Source: an uncultured Hyphomicrobiales bacterium
GTDB lineage: Bacteria > Pseudomonadota > Alphaproteobacteria > Rhizobiales > Beijerinckiaceae
Direction: 5' to 3'
Assembly (NCBI GenBank): GCA_903824185.1
Contig: CAIJVU010000051.1
Location: 1 to 64,000 of the forward strand
DNA length: 64,000 nucleotides
This document shows, piece after piece, positions 55,559 through 64,000 of this stretch. The notes under the pieces are model-generated. The model saw nothing but the letters and a program-made list of their open reading frames with translations. It was not told the origin of the DNA and did not search any database. Within the stretch, counting starts at the first letter, position 1; the number at the start of each line of letters is the position of its first letter. The position numbers and the translations under genes are program-made.

Positions 55559-56301
55559 CCCAAGCATCGCCTTTGCCACCCGCCATCCACTTTGACAATG
55601 TCACATTGGGATATGACCGCCACCCTGCCGTTCATCATCTTGAGGGCACGATCAGGCAAGGATCCCTGCTGGCCGTGCTGGGTCCGAATGGCGGCGGTAA
55701 ATCCACTTTGCTCAAAGGCATCAGCGGGGCCATCAAACCCTTGGATGGACAGATCCATCTGACGCAGCCTGTGGCCTATTTGCCGCAAAGTGCCGAAATT
55801 GACCGGAGCTTTCCGATCAATGTGTTTGATCTCGTTGCGATGGGTCTTATTCCGTCCCGCGGCTTGATGGGGCGTGTCAGCCGCAAGGACAATGAACGGG
55901 TCACACAGGCTCTGGCCAAAGTCGGACTGGTGGGTTTCGAGGAGCGGGCCATCGGCACCTTGTCAGGTGGTCAGATGCAAAGGGCTTTGTTTGCCCGTTT
56001 GATTTTACAGGATGCGCCGATTTTTCTGCTTGATGAACCCCTGACGGCTGTGGATGAAAAAACCGCCGCGGATTTGATCGGCCTGTTGCGCGACTGGCAT
56101 CAGCAAGGCCGCACCATCATCACGGTGTTGCATGACCTCGCCCTGATCCGTCGGGAATTTCCGGAAAGCCTTTTGCTGGCGCGTGATGTCATTGCTTGGG
56201 GTGCCAGTGACGCGGTGCTGACAGAGACCAATCTTCAACGCGCCCGCCATATGGCGGAGGCGCATGATCCCTTTGCCGCAGCCTGTGAGCGAGCAGCCTG
56301 A
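55555..56301 (+). CDS. znuC: Zinc ABC transporter ATP-binding protein
   Basis: This 248-residue ATPase of the metal-type ABC-3 importer has Walker A G43-PNGGGKS50, signature LSGGQMQRALFARL, and Walker B FLLDEPLTAVDEKT. ATG 55555 overlaps the stop of the His-rich peptide; a longer frame to 55540 is likely shadow. znuB starts with one base of overlap. The gene order znuC-znuB-znuA supports zinc, with manganese the alternative. Confidence 0.93.
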   Translation: MTQASPLPPAIHFDNVTLGYDRHPAVHHLEGTIRQGSLLAVLGPNGGGKSTLLKGISGAIKPLDGQIHLTQPVAYLPQSAEIDRSFPINVFDLVAMGLIPSRGLMGRVSRKDNERVTQALAKVGLVGFEERAIGTLSGGQMQRALFARLILQDAPIFLLDEPLTAVDEKTAADLIGLLRDWHQQGRTIITVLHDLALIRREFPESLLLARDVIAWGASDAVLTETNLQRARHMAEAHDPFAAACERAA

Positions 56302-57173
56302 TGAGCGCTTATGACATACTCATCACACCCTTTGCCGATTACGGATTCATGCGCCGCGCTTTGGTCGGCATTGTGGCTCTGGCCTTCGGGGCCGGACCCA
56401 TCGGGGTGTTTCTGACGTTACGGCGGATGAGCTTGGTCGGTGATGCCATGGCGCATGCGATCTTGCCCGGTGCGGCGCTTGGCTATCTGGTGGGTGGGCT
56501 GTCATTGGGTTTCATGACAGCGGGCGGGCTCTTGGCAGGCTTTATTGTTGCCCTTCTGGCGGGCGCCTTGTCACGCATCAGCGTTTTGCGGGAAGACGCC
56601 AGTCTGGCCAGTTTTTATCTCATCTCACTGGCCGGTGGTGTGGTGATGCTCTCGGTCAAAGGATCCAATCTGGATCTCCTGCATGTCTTGTTCGGCTCGG
56701 TCTTGGGTCTCGACAATGCAACCTTGTTTTTATTGGTGACGGCGTCGAGTGTGAGCTTACTCACGCTTGCGCTTATTTTCCGGCCGCTGGTGCTTGAATG
56801 TGTTGATCCCGAATTTCTGCGCAGTGTGCATGGGCATGGCGGACGGGTGCATTTGATTTTCTTGGCTCTGTTGACCCTCAATCTGGTGAGTGGTTTTCAG
56901 GCGCTTGGCACATTGCTGGCGGTGGGTTTGATGATGTTGCCAGCCGTCGCCGCACGGTTTTTCAGTCGGCAAATCGGACCGATGATGACGATTGCCACCG
57001 TGATCGGTTTGTTGTCCGGTGTCATCGGCCTGTTGATTTCGTACCATGTCGGTTTACCAACGGGTCCGGCCATCATTTTAACCGCAGGCCTGATCTTGCT
57101 GGGGTCTGTCTTGTTCGGCCCGCAAGACGGCATTTTGACCAGTCGCTTGCCCCGCCCCCATCTCGAAAGCTGA
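56301..57173 (+). CDS. znuB: Zinc ABC transporter permease
   Basis: This 290-residue ABC-3 family permease has eight or nine hydrophobic segments. The cytoplasmic coupling region is LRRMSLVGDAMAHAILPGAALGYL at 35-58. The later GFQALGTLLAVGLMMLPAVAARF is typical of ZnuB. Its last gene-end is 10 bases before znuA. Metal specificity between zinc and manganese rests on the operon. Confidence 0.93.
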   Translation: MSAYDILITPFADYGFMRRALVGIVALAFGAGPIGVFLTLRRMSLVGDAMAHAILPGAALGYLVGGLSLGFMTAGGLLAGFIVALLAGALSRISVLREDASLASFYLISLAGGVVMLSVKGSNLDLLHVLFGSVLGLDNATLFLLVTASSVSLLTLALIFRPLVLECVDPEFLRSVHGHGGRVHLIFLALLTLNLVSGFQALGTLLAVGLMMLPAVAARFFSRQIGPMMTIATVIGLLSGVIGLLISYHVGLPTGPAIILTAGLILLGSVLFGPQDGILTSRLPRPHLES

Positions 57174-57183
57174 GGCCTTCGTC

Positions 57184-58065
57184 GTGCACAGGTTTTTGAT
57201 CCCGCTTGTCTTATTGCTGATGTCTTTCACACCGGCGCGAGCGGAACCGCTCACGATCGTTGCCAGCTTTTCGATCATTGCCGATATGGCTGAAAAAATC
57301 GGTGGCCCCCGCGTCACCGTTGCCTCCCTCATCCCGCGCGCCACAGACCCGCATGTCTTTCAACCCAGCCCCAATGATGCCCGCCTGCTGCAATCGGCCC
57401 AGATCATTTTCATCAATGGCTTGGGTCTGGAAGGCTCCGTCGAACGCCTGATCGCCAGCACCGGCCAGAGCAAAAAGCAGGTGGTTTTAAGCAAAAAAAT
57501 CACCCCGCTTCATCTTGTTGAAAACGGACAGGATCATGGCGAGGATCCGCATGCATGGCATGATGTGCGCAATGCCAAGCTCTATAGTGAGGCCATCCGC
57601 GACGCCTTGATCCTTGCCGATCCGCAAGGCCGCGAGGACTATAACCAGCGCGCGCAGGACTATCTGCAAGCCCTCGACGCGCTTGACGCCGAGATCAGAC
57701 GCGATCTGGCCAGCATCCCGCCCGAACGGCGGGTGATTGTTACCAATCATGATGCCTTTCACTATTTTGCCCGCGCCTATCAGATCACCATGCTCGCTCC
57801 GCAGGGAGTTTCAACGGAAACCGAACCTTCGGCCCGTGACATAGCCCGCGTCATCAAACAAATCCGCGCCCAGAAAATTCCGGCCGTTTTTCTTGAAAAT
57901 GTGGCTGATCCACGCCTGATGGCTCAAATCTCGCGCGAAACAGGTGCAAAAATCGGCAATCCGCTTTTTACCGACTCACTTTCGGTTGAAAATGGCCCCG
58001 CGCCCACCTACATCGACATGATGCGTGCCAATCTGGCAAGCTTCACCAAGGCTCTGCGTCCCTGA
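57184..58065 (+). CDS. znuA: Periplasmic zinc-binding protein
   Basis: This 293-residue solute-binding protein of the cluster A-I metal type has a signal peptide (about 1-20). Probable metal ligands are His in DPHVFQPSP, the WHDVRN His, the TNHDAFHYF His, and the Asp in LFTDSL. Between the first ligands lies only a short His/Asp loop ([11 protein letters not shown]), shorter than the long His-rich loop of E. coli ZnuA. The start is GTG. Confidence 0.92.
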   Translation: MHRFLIPLVLLLMSFTPARAEPLTIVASFSIIADMAEKIGGPRVTVASLIPRATDPHVFQPSPNDARLLQSAQIIFINGLGLEGSVERLIASTGQSKKQVVLSKKITPLHLVENGQDHGEDPHAWHDVRNAKLYSEAIRDALILADPQGREDYNQRAQDYLQALDALDAEIRRDLASIPPERRVIVTNHDAFHYFARAYQITMLAPQGVSTETEPSARDIARVIKQIRAQKIPAVFLENVADPRLMAQISRETGAKIGNPLFTDSLSVENGPAPTYIDMMRANLASFTKALRP

Positions 58066-58103
58066 CGCTGAAACCAGCGCTCTATCCGCAATGGAACACA
58101 CAT

Positions 58104-59072
58104 ATGTCCGCTGAAGACAAAATCCCCGTCACGGTGCTGACCGGCTATCTCGGTGCCGGAAAAACCACCCTTCTCAACCGCATCCTGACCGAACCGCATG
58201 GCAAAAAATTTGCCGTCGTCGTCAACGAATTCGGCGAGGTGGGTATCGACAATGATCTGGTGGTGGGTGCGGATGAAGAAGTGTTCGAAATGAACAATGG
58301 CTGCATCTGTTGCACGGTGCGCGGTGATTTGATCCGCATCATCGAAAGCCTGATGAAACGCAAAGGCCGCTTTGATGCAATCATTGTGGAGACAACCGGC
58401 CTTGCCGATCCCGCTCCCGTTGCCCAGACATTTTTTGTTGATCAGGACGTTGCGGAAAAAACCCGCCTGGATGCCGTGGTCACGGTGGTTGATGCCAAAT
58501 GGCTGAGCGAGCGTCTGAAAGACGCACCCGAGGCGCGCAACCAGATTGCCTTTGCCGATGTCCTTATTCTCAACAAAACGGATCTCGTGACCGAGGCAGA
58601 ACTTGCAGCCGTGGAGGCTTTGATCCGTGGCATCAACCCCTATGCCAAGCTGCATAAAACCCAACGCTCTGCCGTTCCATTAGACGCGGTACTTGGGCGC
58701 AACGCCTTTGATTTGGACCGTATTCTGGATATCGAGCCGGATTTTCTGGAGCCCGGACACCATCACCACCATTCCGATGAGATCGGTTCGATTGCCATTA
58801 CAGTCGAAGGCGACATCAACCCCGAAAAATTCATGCCGTGGATCAATGAATTCACGCAAGTGCGCGGCCCCGATCTTTTGCGCTGCAAAGGCATTCTGGC
58901 CTTCAAAAACGAACCCCGCCGCTTTGTCTTCCAAGGCGTGCACATGATTCTGGACGGGGATTTGCAGCGCGATTGGCGCGAGGATGAAACACGTCAATCC
59001 AAAATGGTCTTTATCGGCCGCAAGCTCAACCGCCAAGAGATTGAAGCTGCCGTGGAGGCCTGCCGCGCGTGA
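58104..59072 (+). CDS. CobW/COG0523-type GTPase, zinc metallochaperone
   Basis: This 322-residue G3E-family GTPase has Walker [10 protein letters not shown] (14-22), the metal motif C67-I-C69-C70, the guanine motif LNKTD, and a His run H219-H223 (GHHHHHSDE) in the linker to the C-terminal CobW_C domain (about 235-320). This is the ZNG1/YeiR/ZigA type, thought to hand zinc to client proteins when it is scarce. It sits 38 bases after znuA and overlaps the WD40 gene, supporting a zinc role rather than cobalamin synthesis. Confidence 0.9.
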   Translation: MSAEDKIPVTVLTGYLGAGKTTLLNRILTEPHGKKFAVVVNEFGEVGIDNDLVVGADEEVFEMNNGCICCTVRGDLIRIIESLMKRKGRFDAIIVETTGLADPAPVAQTFFVDQDVAEKTRLDAVVTVVDAKWLSERLKDAPEARNQIAFADVLILNKTDLVTEAELAAVEALIRGINPYAKLHKTQRSAVPLDAVLGRNAFDLDRILDIEPDFLEPGHHHHHSDEIGSIAITVEGDINPEKFMPWINEFTQVRGPDLLRCKGILAFKNEPRRFVFQGVHMILDGDLQRDWREDETRQSKMVFIGRKLNRQEIEAAVEACRA

Positions 59073-60073
59073 CGACACAAGCTCAGACCAGCCTCACACA
59101 AAATGTCACGGCTCTGGATGGCGGGGACCATGTCATTACCGCAGCCTTTATCGGCGCCCATCCTGTTTTGGCGCTGGCGGATGGCTGCGTCAAAATCATC
59201 ACAGACGGACAGACAAAAAGCCTCGCCCCGCATACCGGCGCGCCTGTGCTGTTGGGCTGTGTGGCAGGTGACACGCTGTTAACAGGTGGCGAAGACGGCA
59301 AGATCATCGCAACAAGCGCCGATGGCAGCCTGACAGAACTCGCCGACAATAAAGGTCGCTGGGTGGATGCCCTCGTCGCAGGCCCTGCCCAGAGCATCGC
59401 GTGGTCATGCGGCAAATCGGTTTTTTGTCGGGACGGCAAAGGACAGATCCGCACATGGGACGCCCCCTCCAGTGTCCGTGGTTTGGGCTTTTTGCCGAAA
59501 GGCTATCGTCTGGCCATTGCCCATTACAATGGCGCAAGCCTTTGGTTTCCCAATAGCGAAGCCAAGCCCGAAAGTCTGGACTGGAAAGGCTCGCATCTGG
59601 ATTTAACGGTCTCTCCGGACGGGCGCTTTATCGTGACATCCATGCAGGAAAACACTTTGCACGGCTGGCGGCTGGCGGACAAAAAAGACATGCGCATGTC
59701 AGGCTATCCCAGCAAAGTGCGCTCCTTGAGCTGGTCGCATGACGGCCAATGGCTGGCAACATCGGGCGCGGAAGCCGCTGTCATCTGGCCCTTCAAGGAC
59801 AAAGACGGGCCGATGGGCAAACCCCCGCGCGAATGCGGTGTGCGTCCCGCCAAAATCACACAGGTGGCCTTCCATCCGAAATCCTTGGTTCTGGCCATCG
59901 GCTATGAGGATAATTGTATTTTATTGTGCCGCCTCACCGATGCCGCCGAACTGCTTGTCCGCCGTCCCGTTGACGGCGCAGGATCCATCACCAGCATGGC
60001 ATGGGATGGCGCAGGCAAGCGGTTGATTTTTGGCACCAGCGAAGGGCAGGCCGGTCTGTTGACCTTGCCGTAA
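59069..60073 (+). CDS. WD40-repeat protein of the zinc operon
   Basis: This 334-residue protein of about seven WD40-like blades gives a beta-propeller expected in the cytoplasm since no signal peptide is seen. Blade ends are visible as LRTWD-like turns ([28 protein letters not shown]). The start is GTG 59069 in an overlap with the CobW stop, so it is translationally coupled. Paired CobW-WD40 genes are seen in other alphaproteobacterial zinc loci; the function is unknown, perhaps a scaffold for clients. Confidence 0.85.
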   Translation: MTTQAQTSLTQNVTALDGGDHVITAAFIGAHPVLALADGCVKIITDGQTKSLAPHTGAPVLLGCVAGDTLLTGGEDGKIIATSADGSLTELADNKGRWVDALVAGPAQSIAWSCGKSVFCRDGKGQIRTWDAPSSVRGLGFLPKGYRLAIAHYNGASLWFPNSEAKPESLDWKGSHLDLTVSPDGRFIVTSMQENTLHGWRLADKKDMRMSGYPSKVRSLSWSHDGQWLATSGAEAAVIWPFKDKDGPMGKPPRECGVRPAKITQVAFHPKSLVLAIGYEDNCILLCRLTDAAELLVRRPVDGAGSITSMAWDGAGKRLIFGTSEGQAGLLTLP

Positions 60074-60080
60074 GCGCGTG

Positions 60081-60110
60081 AAAAAAGGCTGCGGAATGAA
60101 CCGCAGCCTT
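60081..60110 (-). terminator. Terminator of the homospermidine synthase gene
   Basis: A 10-bp stem AAGGCTGCGG / CCGCAGCCTT has a 6-base loop. It is followed by T-runs on the minus strand and only TT on the plus strand. It separates the zinc operon from hss. Confidence 0.85.
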
Positions 60111-60139
60111 GATCAGACGTCAGGCCATGCGCCTGGGTA

Positions 60140-61573
60140 TCAGCGCACCAAGACGTTGCGGAACTGCCAGGGATCGGTGGTGTCGATGTCTTCGGGAAAC
60201 AGACCCGGACGATGGCTGAGTGGCGTCCAGTCGGTATAGACACCAACGACCGGCCCCAGATAGGGCATTTGCACTTCGAGGCAACGGCGGAAATCCACAT
60301 CATCGGCTTCGACAATCCCGGCATTCGGATTTTCCAGAGCCCAGACCATGCCTGCCAAAACCGCCGAGGTCACTTGCAGACCGGTTGCGTTTTGATGGGG
60401 CGCAATCCGGCGTGTCTCCTCGATGGAGAGTTGCGAACCGTACCAATAGGCATTCTTGCCATGGCCATAGAGCAACACACCCAATTCATCGATACCGTCG
60501 ACAATTTCGTTTTCATCGAGAATGTGCCAGTCAGGCTGGCGCTCGCCGGACTGACCAAACATTTCATGCAGCGACAGCACCGCATCATCGCAGGGATGAT
60601 AGGCATAATGGCAGGTCGGACGATAAAGGGCATGACCCTTCTCGTCTTTCACGGTCAGATAATCGGCGATGGAGATCGATTCATTATGCGTGACCAAAAA
60701 GCCGTATTGGGCCTGCGCGGTCGGGGTCCATGAGCGCACGCGCGTATTGGCGCCGGGCTGCAAGAGATAGATGGCCGCGCCACAGCCTGCGGCATGGGTG
60801 CGCGCATTGTCGGGCATCCATGTTTCATGGGTTCCCCAGCCAAGCTCGGCGGGCTGCAGCCCTTCCGAAACAAAGCCTTCCACAGACCATGTATTCACAA
60901 ACACCTGACGCGGCTTGGGTGATTTGGCGCGTTGCGTATCGCGTTCGGCGATATGAATGCCCTTGACGCCGAGCGCCTGTGCGAGGCGGGCCCAGTCTTC
61001 ACGCGATTGCGGCTCGGCCCCTGCCAGTTTCAAATCGGCTTTGAGATTGAGCAAAGCCTGTTTGACAAACCATGACACCATGCCCGGATTGGCGCCGCAG
61101 CAGGAAACGGCTGTCGTGCCACCGGGATTGGCGCGGCGTTCTGCCAAAACGGTTTCGCGCAAAGCGTAGTTGGAGCGGCTTTCCGGCCCCTTTGTGCTGT
61201 CGAAATAAAAGCCGACCCATGGTTCAACCACGGTATCAATATAAAGCGTGTTGATTTCGCGGCAGTAGCGCATCAGATCAAGCGAAGATGTATCCACCGA
61301 CAGATTGACACAAAAGCCCTGTCCGCCGCCTGCCGTCAGCAAAGGCCCGAGCAGGGTCTTGTAATTGTCACGGGTCACCGCCTGTTGAATGAACCGCACA
61401 CCGGCTTCATCCAATAACGCCTTATCCGCATCGGAGGGATCAATCACCACGAGGCGTGACCGGTCGAATTTGAAATGGCGCTCGATCAACGGCAAGGTAC
61501 CGCGACCGATAGACCCGAAGCCGATCATCACAATCGGTCCTTCAATGGTGGCGTAGACAGGATAGGTGCTCAT
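60140..61573 (-). CDS. hss: Homospermidine synthase
   Basis: This 477-residue NAD-dependent enzyme makes sym-homospermidine from two putrescines, releasing ammonia. The N-terminal Rossmann motif is MIGFGSIGRGTLPLIERHF (17-35). The middle conserved part contains SCCGANPGMVSWFVKQALL and later RPTCHYAYHPCDDAVLSLHEM. Its length equals that of the Rhodopseudomonas/Blastochloris enzyme. It lies downstream of a metallo-hydrolase gene, and the ornithine decarboxylase upstream in the same strand supplies putrescine. Confidence 0.94.
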   Translation of the reverse strand: MSTYPVYATIEGPIVMIGFGSIGRGTLPLIERHFKFDRSRLVVIDPSDADKALLDEAGVRFIQQAVTRDNYKTLLGPLLTAGGGQGFCVNLSVDTSSLDLMRYCREINTLYIDTVVEPWVGFYFDSTKGPESRSNYALRETVLAERRANPGGTTAVSCCGANPGMVSWFVKQALLNLKADLKLAGAEPQSREDWARLAQALGVKGIHIAERDTQRAKSPKPRQVFVNTWSVEGFVSEGLQPAELGWGTHETWMPDNARTHAAGCGAAIYLLQPGANTRVRSWTPTAQAQYGFLVTHNESISIADYLTVKDEKGHALYRPTCHYAYHPCDDAVLSLHEMFGQSGERQPDWHILDENEIVDGIDELGVLLYGHGKNAYWYGSQLSIEETRRIAPHQNATGLQVTSAVLAGMVWALENPNAGIVEADDVDFRRCLEVQMPYLGPVVGVYTDWTPLSHRPGLFPEDIDTTDPWQFRNVLVR

Positions 61574-61617
61574 CGGACAAACCTCGTTAAACTTGAGAAT
61601 AAAACTGGGGTAGCGGG

Positions 61618-62298
61618 TTAACGTAAAATTTCTGCGACATAGGGATTGGTCATTTTCTCATGACCGATGGTGCTGGTGGGTCCATGGCCGCAAATGAAGG
61701 AAAAATCATCCCCGAGCGGCAGCAGCTTGTCGCGGATGGAGGCCATTAAGGTCTCATGGCTTCCCCCTTCGAGATCACTGCGCCCCACCGAACCGCGGAA
61801 CAACACATCCCCCACGAGACCAAAGCCCTCATCCTTGTTGATAAAAGCCACCGATCCCGGTGAATGGCCGGGGCAATGCAAAACATCAAAATGCAACTGG
61901 CCGACCTCGACCCGATCGCCTTCTTCAAGCCAGCGCTGTGGCTCGAAAGCGCGCGCGCCCATTATCCCATATTTCAATCCGGCGACCGGCAAAGAGTCCA
62001 ACAGGAATTGATCCGCGCGGTGCGGGCCCTCGATGGGCACCCCAAGCTCTTCGGCCAGGCTCAGCGCCTCCGCCGCATGATCGATATGACCATGCGTGAT
62101 CAGGATCTTGGTGACAGTCACCCCTGTTTTGGCAATGGCGTCACGGATGAGTTGCAAATCCCCACCCGGATCCACCACCGCAGCGTGCAGGGTCTCGGCA
62201 CACCACAGCAAGGTGCAGTTTTGCGAAAACATCGTCACAGGAATCAGCACGGCACGGGCTTTCGGCTCGGTCGCAGCGGCGGTCTCGGGCGCGGTCAT
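61618..62298 (-). CDS. Metallo-beta-lactamase-fold hydrolase, glyoxalase II-like
   Basis: This 226-residue binuclear zinc hydrolase has the motif H69-G-H71-I-D73-H74 (ITHGHIDHAAE), the later ligand HCPGHSPGS and FGLVGDVLFRGSVGRSDL. The size and the last motif resemble the YcbL-like glyoxalase II subgroup. Hydroxyacylglutathione or another thioester is a possible substrate. It sits 44 bases upstream of hss, and 35 bases follow the GNAT gene. Confidence 0.88.
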   Translation of the reverse strand: MTAPETAAATEPKARAVLIPVTMFSQNCTLLWCAETLHAAVVDPGGDLQLIRDAIAKTGVTVTKILITHGHIDHAAEALSLAEELGVPIEGPHRADQFLLDSLPVAGLKYGIMGARAFEPQRWLEEGDRVEVGQLHFDVLHCPGHSPGSVAFINKDEGFGLVGDVLFRGSVGRSDLEGGSHETLMASIRDKLLPLGDDFSFICGHGPTSTIGHEKMTNPYVAEILR

Positions 62299-62333
62299 CG
62301 GCCCCTCCTCATCTCATGAATACTGCAAGCGGC

Positions 62334-62909
62334 TTAGCGGAATGAGACGGGGAAGGAAAGACCAGCCGATGATTTTCCGGACGCCACAGCCGACAATGAC
62401 GCCATGGGATCGGAAAACCGGCCCGTTGCCTCGACCAATCCCTGCGCATCCGCCAAAGCACCCGCCACCAATTCCAGCCCGAGAAAGCGCGCGCGCTCCA
62501 CGGGCCCGGGAAGGGTCAAGCCTTGCGTCAAGCCGCTGGAAAACCCGAAACGGGCATAATAATCCGCATCCCCGACCAACAAAACGGAGTGATGGCCCAA
62601 GGTCGCGGCGCGGTTGAGCGCACGCCGCATCAAACGGCTGCCGATACCAAGACCGTGCAGGGAGGCATCAACCGCCAAAGGCCCGAGCACCAGCGTATCA
62701 CGCTGGCCGCCGATCATGGCAGACCAGAGCCTGACTGTGCCAACCAGCTGGCCATCTTTTTCGACAACAAAAGCGAGGCCTTCGGCGGGCAGACGCCCTT
62801 CCCGCAAGCGCTCGCAGGTCTTTTCAAAGCGGCTTTCGCCGAACACACGGTCAAGCAGGCATTCGCGCGTTTGATGGTCGCCCACACGTTCATCGCGTAT
62901 ATGGATCAT
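62334..62909 (-). CDS. GNAT-family N-acetyltransferase
   Basis: This 191-residue acetyltransferase has the acetyl-CoA loop LHGLGIGSRLMRRAL near 90-105, and the later GDADYYARFGF segment typical of the YhbS group. ATG 62909 has AAGGAG seven bases upstream, whereas ATG 62915 would sit too close to it. The substrate is unknown; the place between polyamine genes hints at polyamine or peptide N-acetylation, without proof. Confidence 0.85.
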   Translation of the reverse strand: MIHIRDERVGDHQTRECLLDRVFGESRFEKTCERLREGRLPAEGLAFVVEKDGQLVGTVRLWSAMIGGQRDTLVLGPLAVDASLHGLGIGSRLMRRALNRAATLGHHSVLLVGDADYYARFGFSSGLTQGLTLPGPVERARFLGLELVAGALADAQGLVEATGRFSDPMASLSAVASGKSSAGLSFPVSFR

Positions 62910-63054
62910 TTTCATACTCCTTCCTGCAGCGCACGGCGTCAGCCGTAGCCACAAGGGAGCCTGATCAACACAGGCTTCTTGTAAAACTGGATTGGTGAGG
63001 GGTGTGAAGAAGGCGGCGCAAAGCATGCGCCCCCTCCGTCTTTGCCTGTCGTGC

Positions 63055-64000
63055 TTAGATCACGTAGGACCGAAGCGGCGGGAAGCCGTTAAAGGCCACC
63101 GCGGAATAAGTGGTTGTATAAGCGCCCGTGCCTTCGATCAGCAGCTTGTCGCCGATCTCAATGCTGAAGGGGAGCAAATACGGCTCTTTTTCATAGAGCA
63201 CATCCACGGAATCGCAGGTCGGGCCAGCCAAGACACACGGCACTTTTTCATCGTGATCGCGGTCCGAACGGATCGGATAACGGATGGCCTCATCCATGGT
63301 TTCAGCCAGACCATTGAACTTGCCGATATCGAGATAAACCCAACGCACATCGTCGTTTTCGGCCTTCTTCGACACCAAGACAACTTCGGTTTCGATCACG
63401 CCAGCATTGCCGACCATGCCACGACCGGGCTCAATGATGGTTTCGGGCATACGGTTCCCGAAGTGGCGGGACAAAGAGCGGAAAATCGCATCGCCATAGG
63501 TGCCCACTTCCGGAATGTCCTTCAGATAGCGCGTTGGAAAGCCCCCGCCCAAATTCACCATCGAGAGATTGATGCCGCGCTCGGCACATTGACGGAAAAT
63601 ATTGGCGGCAGAGCCGAGTGCCTGATCCCAAGCCATCACATCCGCTTGCTGCGAACCGACATGGAAAGACACGCCATAAGCCTCAAGGCCCAAACGATGC
63701 GCATGTTCCAAAACATCCGGCGCCATTTCAGGCACGCAACCGAATTTGCGGGACAAAGGCCATTCTGCACCCGCGCCATCGCACAGGATGCGGCAGAAGA
63801 CTTTTGAACCGGGCGCGACGCGCGCGATTTTTTCGACTTCGGCGACGCAATCCACCGCGAACAACCGCACACCCAGCTCGAAAGCACGGGCCACGTCACG
63901 TTCTTTCTTAATGGTGTTGCCATAAGAAATACGGTCAGCGGTTGCCCCCGCAGCCAGAACCATTTCCATTTCTTGAACGGAGGCTGCGTCGAAGCATGAC
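63055..64000 (-). CDS. Ornithine decarboxylase, type III PLP fold, partial at window edge
   Basis: This is the C-terminal 314 or so residues of a PLP-dependent (alanine-racemase fold) decarboxylase; the start and the PLP-binding Lys lie beyond the right edge. Visible features are FDAASVQEMEMVLAAGATAD, GVSFHVGSQQ, NLGGGFP and EPGRGMVGNAG for phosphate binding. GPTCDSVDVL carries the catalytic Cys-Asp of ornithine/lysine/diaminopimelate decarboxylases, and the C-terminal EGTGAYTTTYSAVAFNGFPP follows. Size and context (hss nearby) favour ornithine to putrescine. Lysine as second substrate is possible, as in related alphaproteobacterial enzymes. Confidence 0.9.
   Translation of the reverse strand, partial: SCFDAASVQEMEMVLAAGATADRISYGNTIKKERDVARAFELGVRLFAVDCVAEVEKIARVAPGSKVFCRILCDGAGAEWPLSRKFGCVPEMAPDVLEHAHRLGLEAYGVSFHVGSQQADVMAWDQALGSAANIFRQCAERGINLSMVNLGGGFPTRYLKDIPEVGTYGDAIFRSLSRHFGNRMPETIIEPGRGMVGNAGVIETEVVLVSKKAENDDVRWVYLDIGKFNGLAETMDEAIRYPIRSDRDHDEKVPCVLAGPTCDSVDVLYEKEPYLLPFSIEIGDKLLIEGTGAYTTTYSAVAFNGFPPLRSYVI

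Overview
The window reads as one contiguous piece of an alphaproteobacterial chromosome. The evidence is a GapR/DUF2312 nucleoid protein, DUF2794, DUF1036 and DUF882 proteins, homospermidine synthase next to a type III ornithine decarboxylase, three branched-chain-type (Liv) ABC transporters, and a fused indolepyruvate ferredoxin oxidoreductase. Base composition is moderately GC-rich throughout, except for the first 1.2 kb, which is very AT-rich and looks foreign. Genus cannot be read from the sequence. No rRNA, tRNA or CRISPR array was recognised.

Layout. 1-1224: end of an IS1595-type insertion sequence that has cut into an AT-rich AAA_13/RloC-like ATPase gene. 1225-1762: non-coding, with two copies of a dispersed palindromic repeat and a putative promoter. 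1763-7320: BAX-inhibitor-like membrane protein, DUF2794, a candidate small RNA (about 3206-3344, with its own promoter and a strong terminator), a peroxidase-like enzyme, an ABC1 kinase and an M3 oligopeptidase. 7563-15453: a degenerate NtrC-type regulator overlapping an L,D-transpeptidase, a DUF882 cell-wall protein, GapR, a DMT exporter, glycerate kinase and DUF1036. 15516-24179 (minus strand): phosphoglucose isomerase, an exported Cys-repeat protein, an esterase, an SDR and the first Liv system. 24432-32292 (plus strand): PobA, a LOG protein, the second Liv system and a MetE-like methyltransferase. 32358-44474 (minus strand): PaaK-like ligase, third Liv system, acyl-CoA synthetase and the fused indolepyruvate oxidoreductase, together a likely aryl-pyruvate/aryl-acetate uptake and activation module.

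44703-48211 holds a cobalt-type nitrile hydratase (alpha, beta, activator) facing a DUF1007 protein and a NicO-family Ni/Co transporter; alpha has an extreme His/Asp N-terminal extension. 48395-53307 holds an SDR, an acyl-CoA dehydrogenase, an amidase and a gamma-glutamyltransferase-like enzyme. 53431-55290 is a two-TM small protein with an OpgD/OpgG glucan protein. 55325-60073 is a zinc operon: a Zur-like palindrome, an unannotated 58-residue His-rich membrane peptide overlapping znuC, then znuC-znuB-znuA, a CobW-type GTPase and a WD40 protein. 60140-64000 (minus strand) is polyamine synthesis: homospermidine synthase, a metallo-hydrolase, a GNAT protein and a partial ornithine decarboxylase.

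The least explained and most checkable items are the His-rich peptide in the zinc operon, the small RNA at 3206-3344, the metal-handling cluster around nitrile hydratase, the 23-bp palindrome at 44596-44618, and the regulator at 7563 that has lost its sigma-54 loop and Walker B acidic pair.
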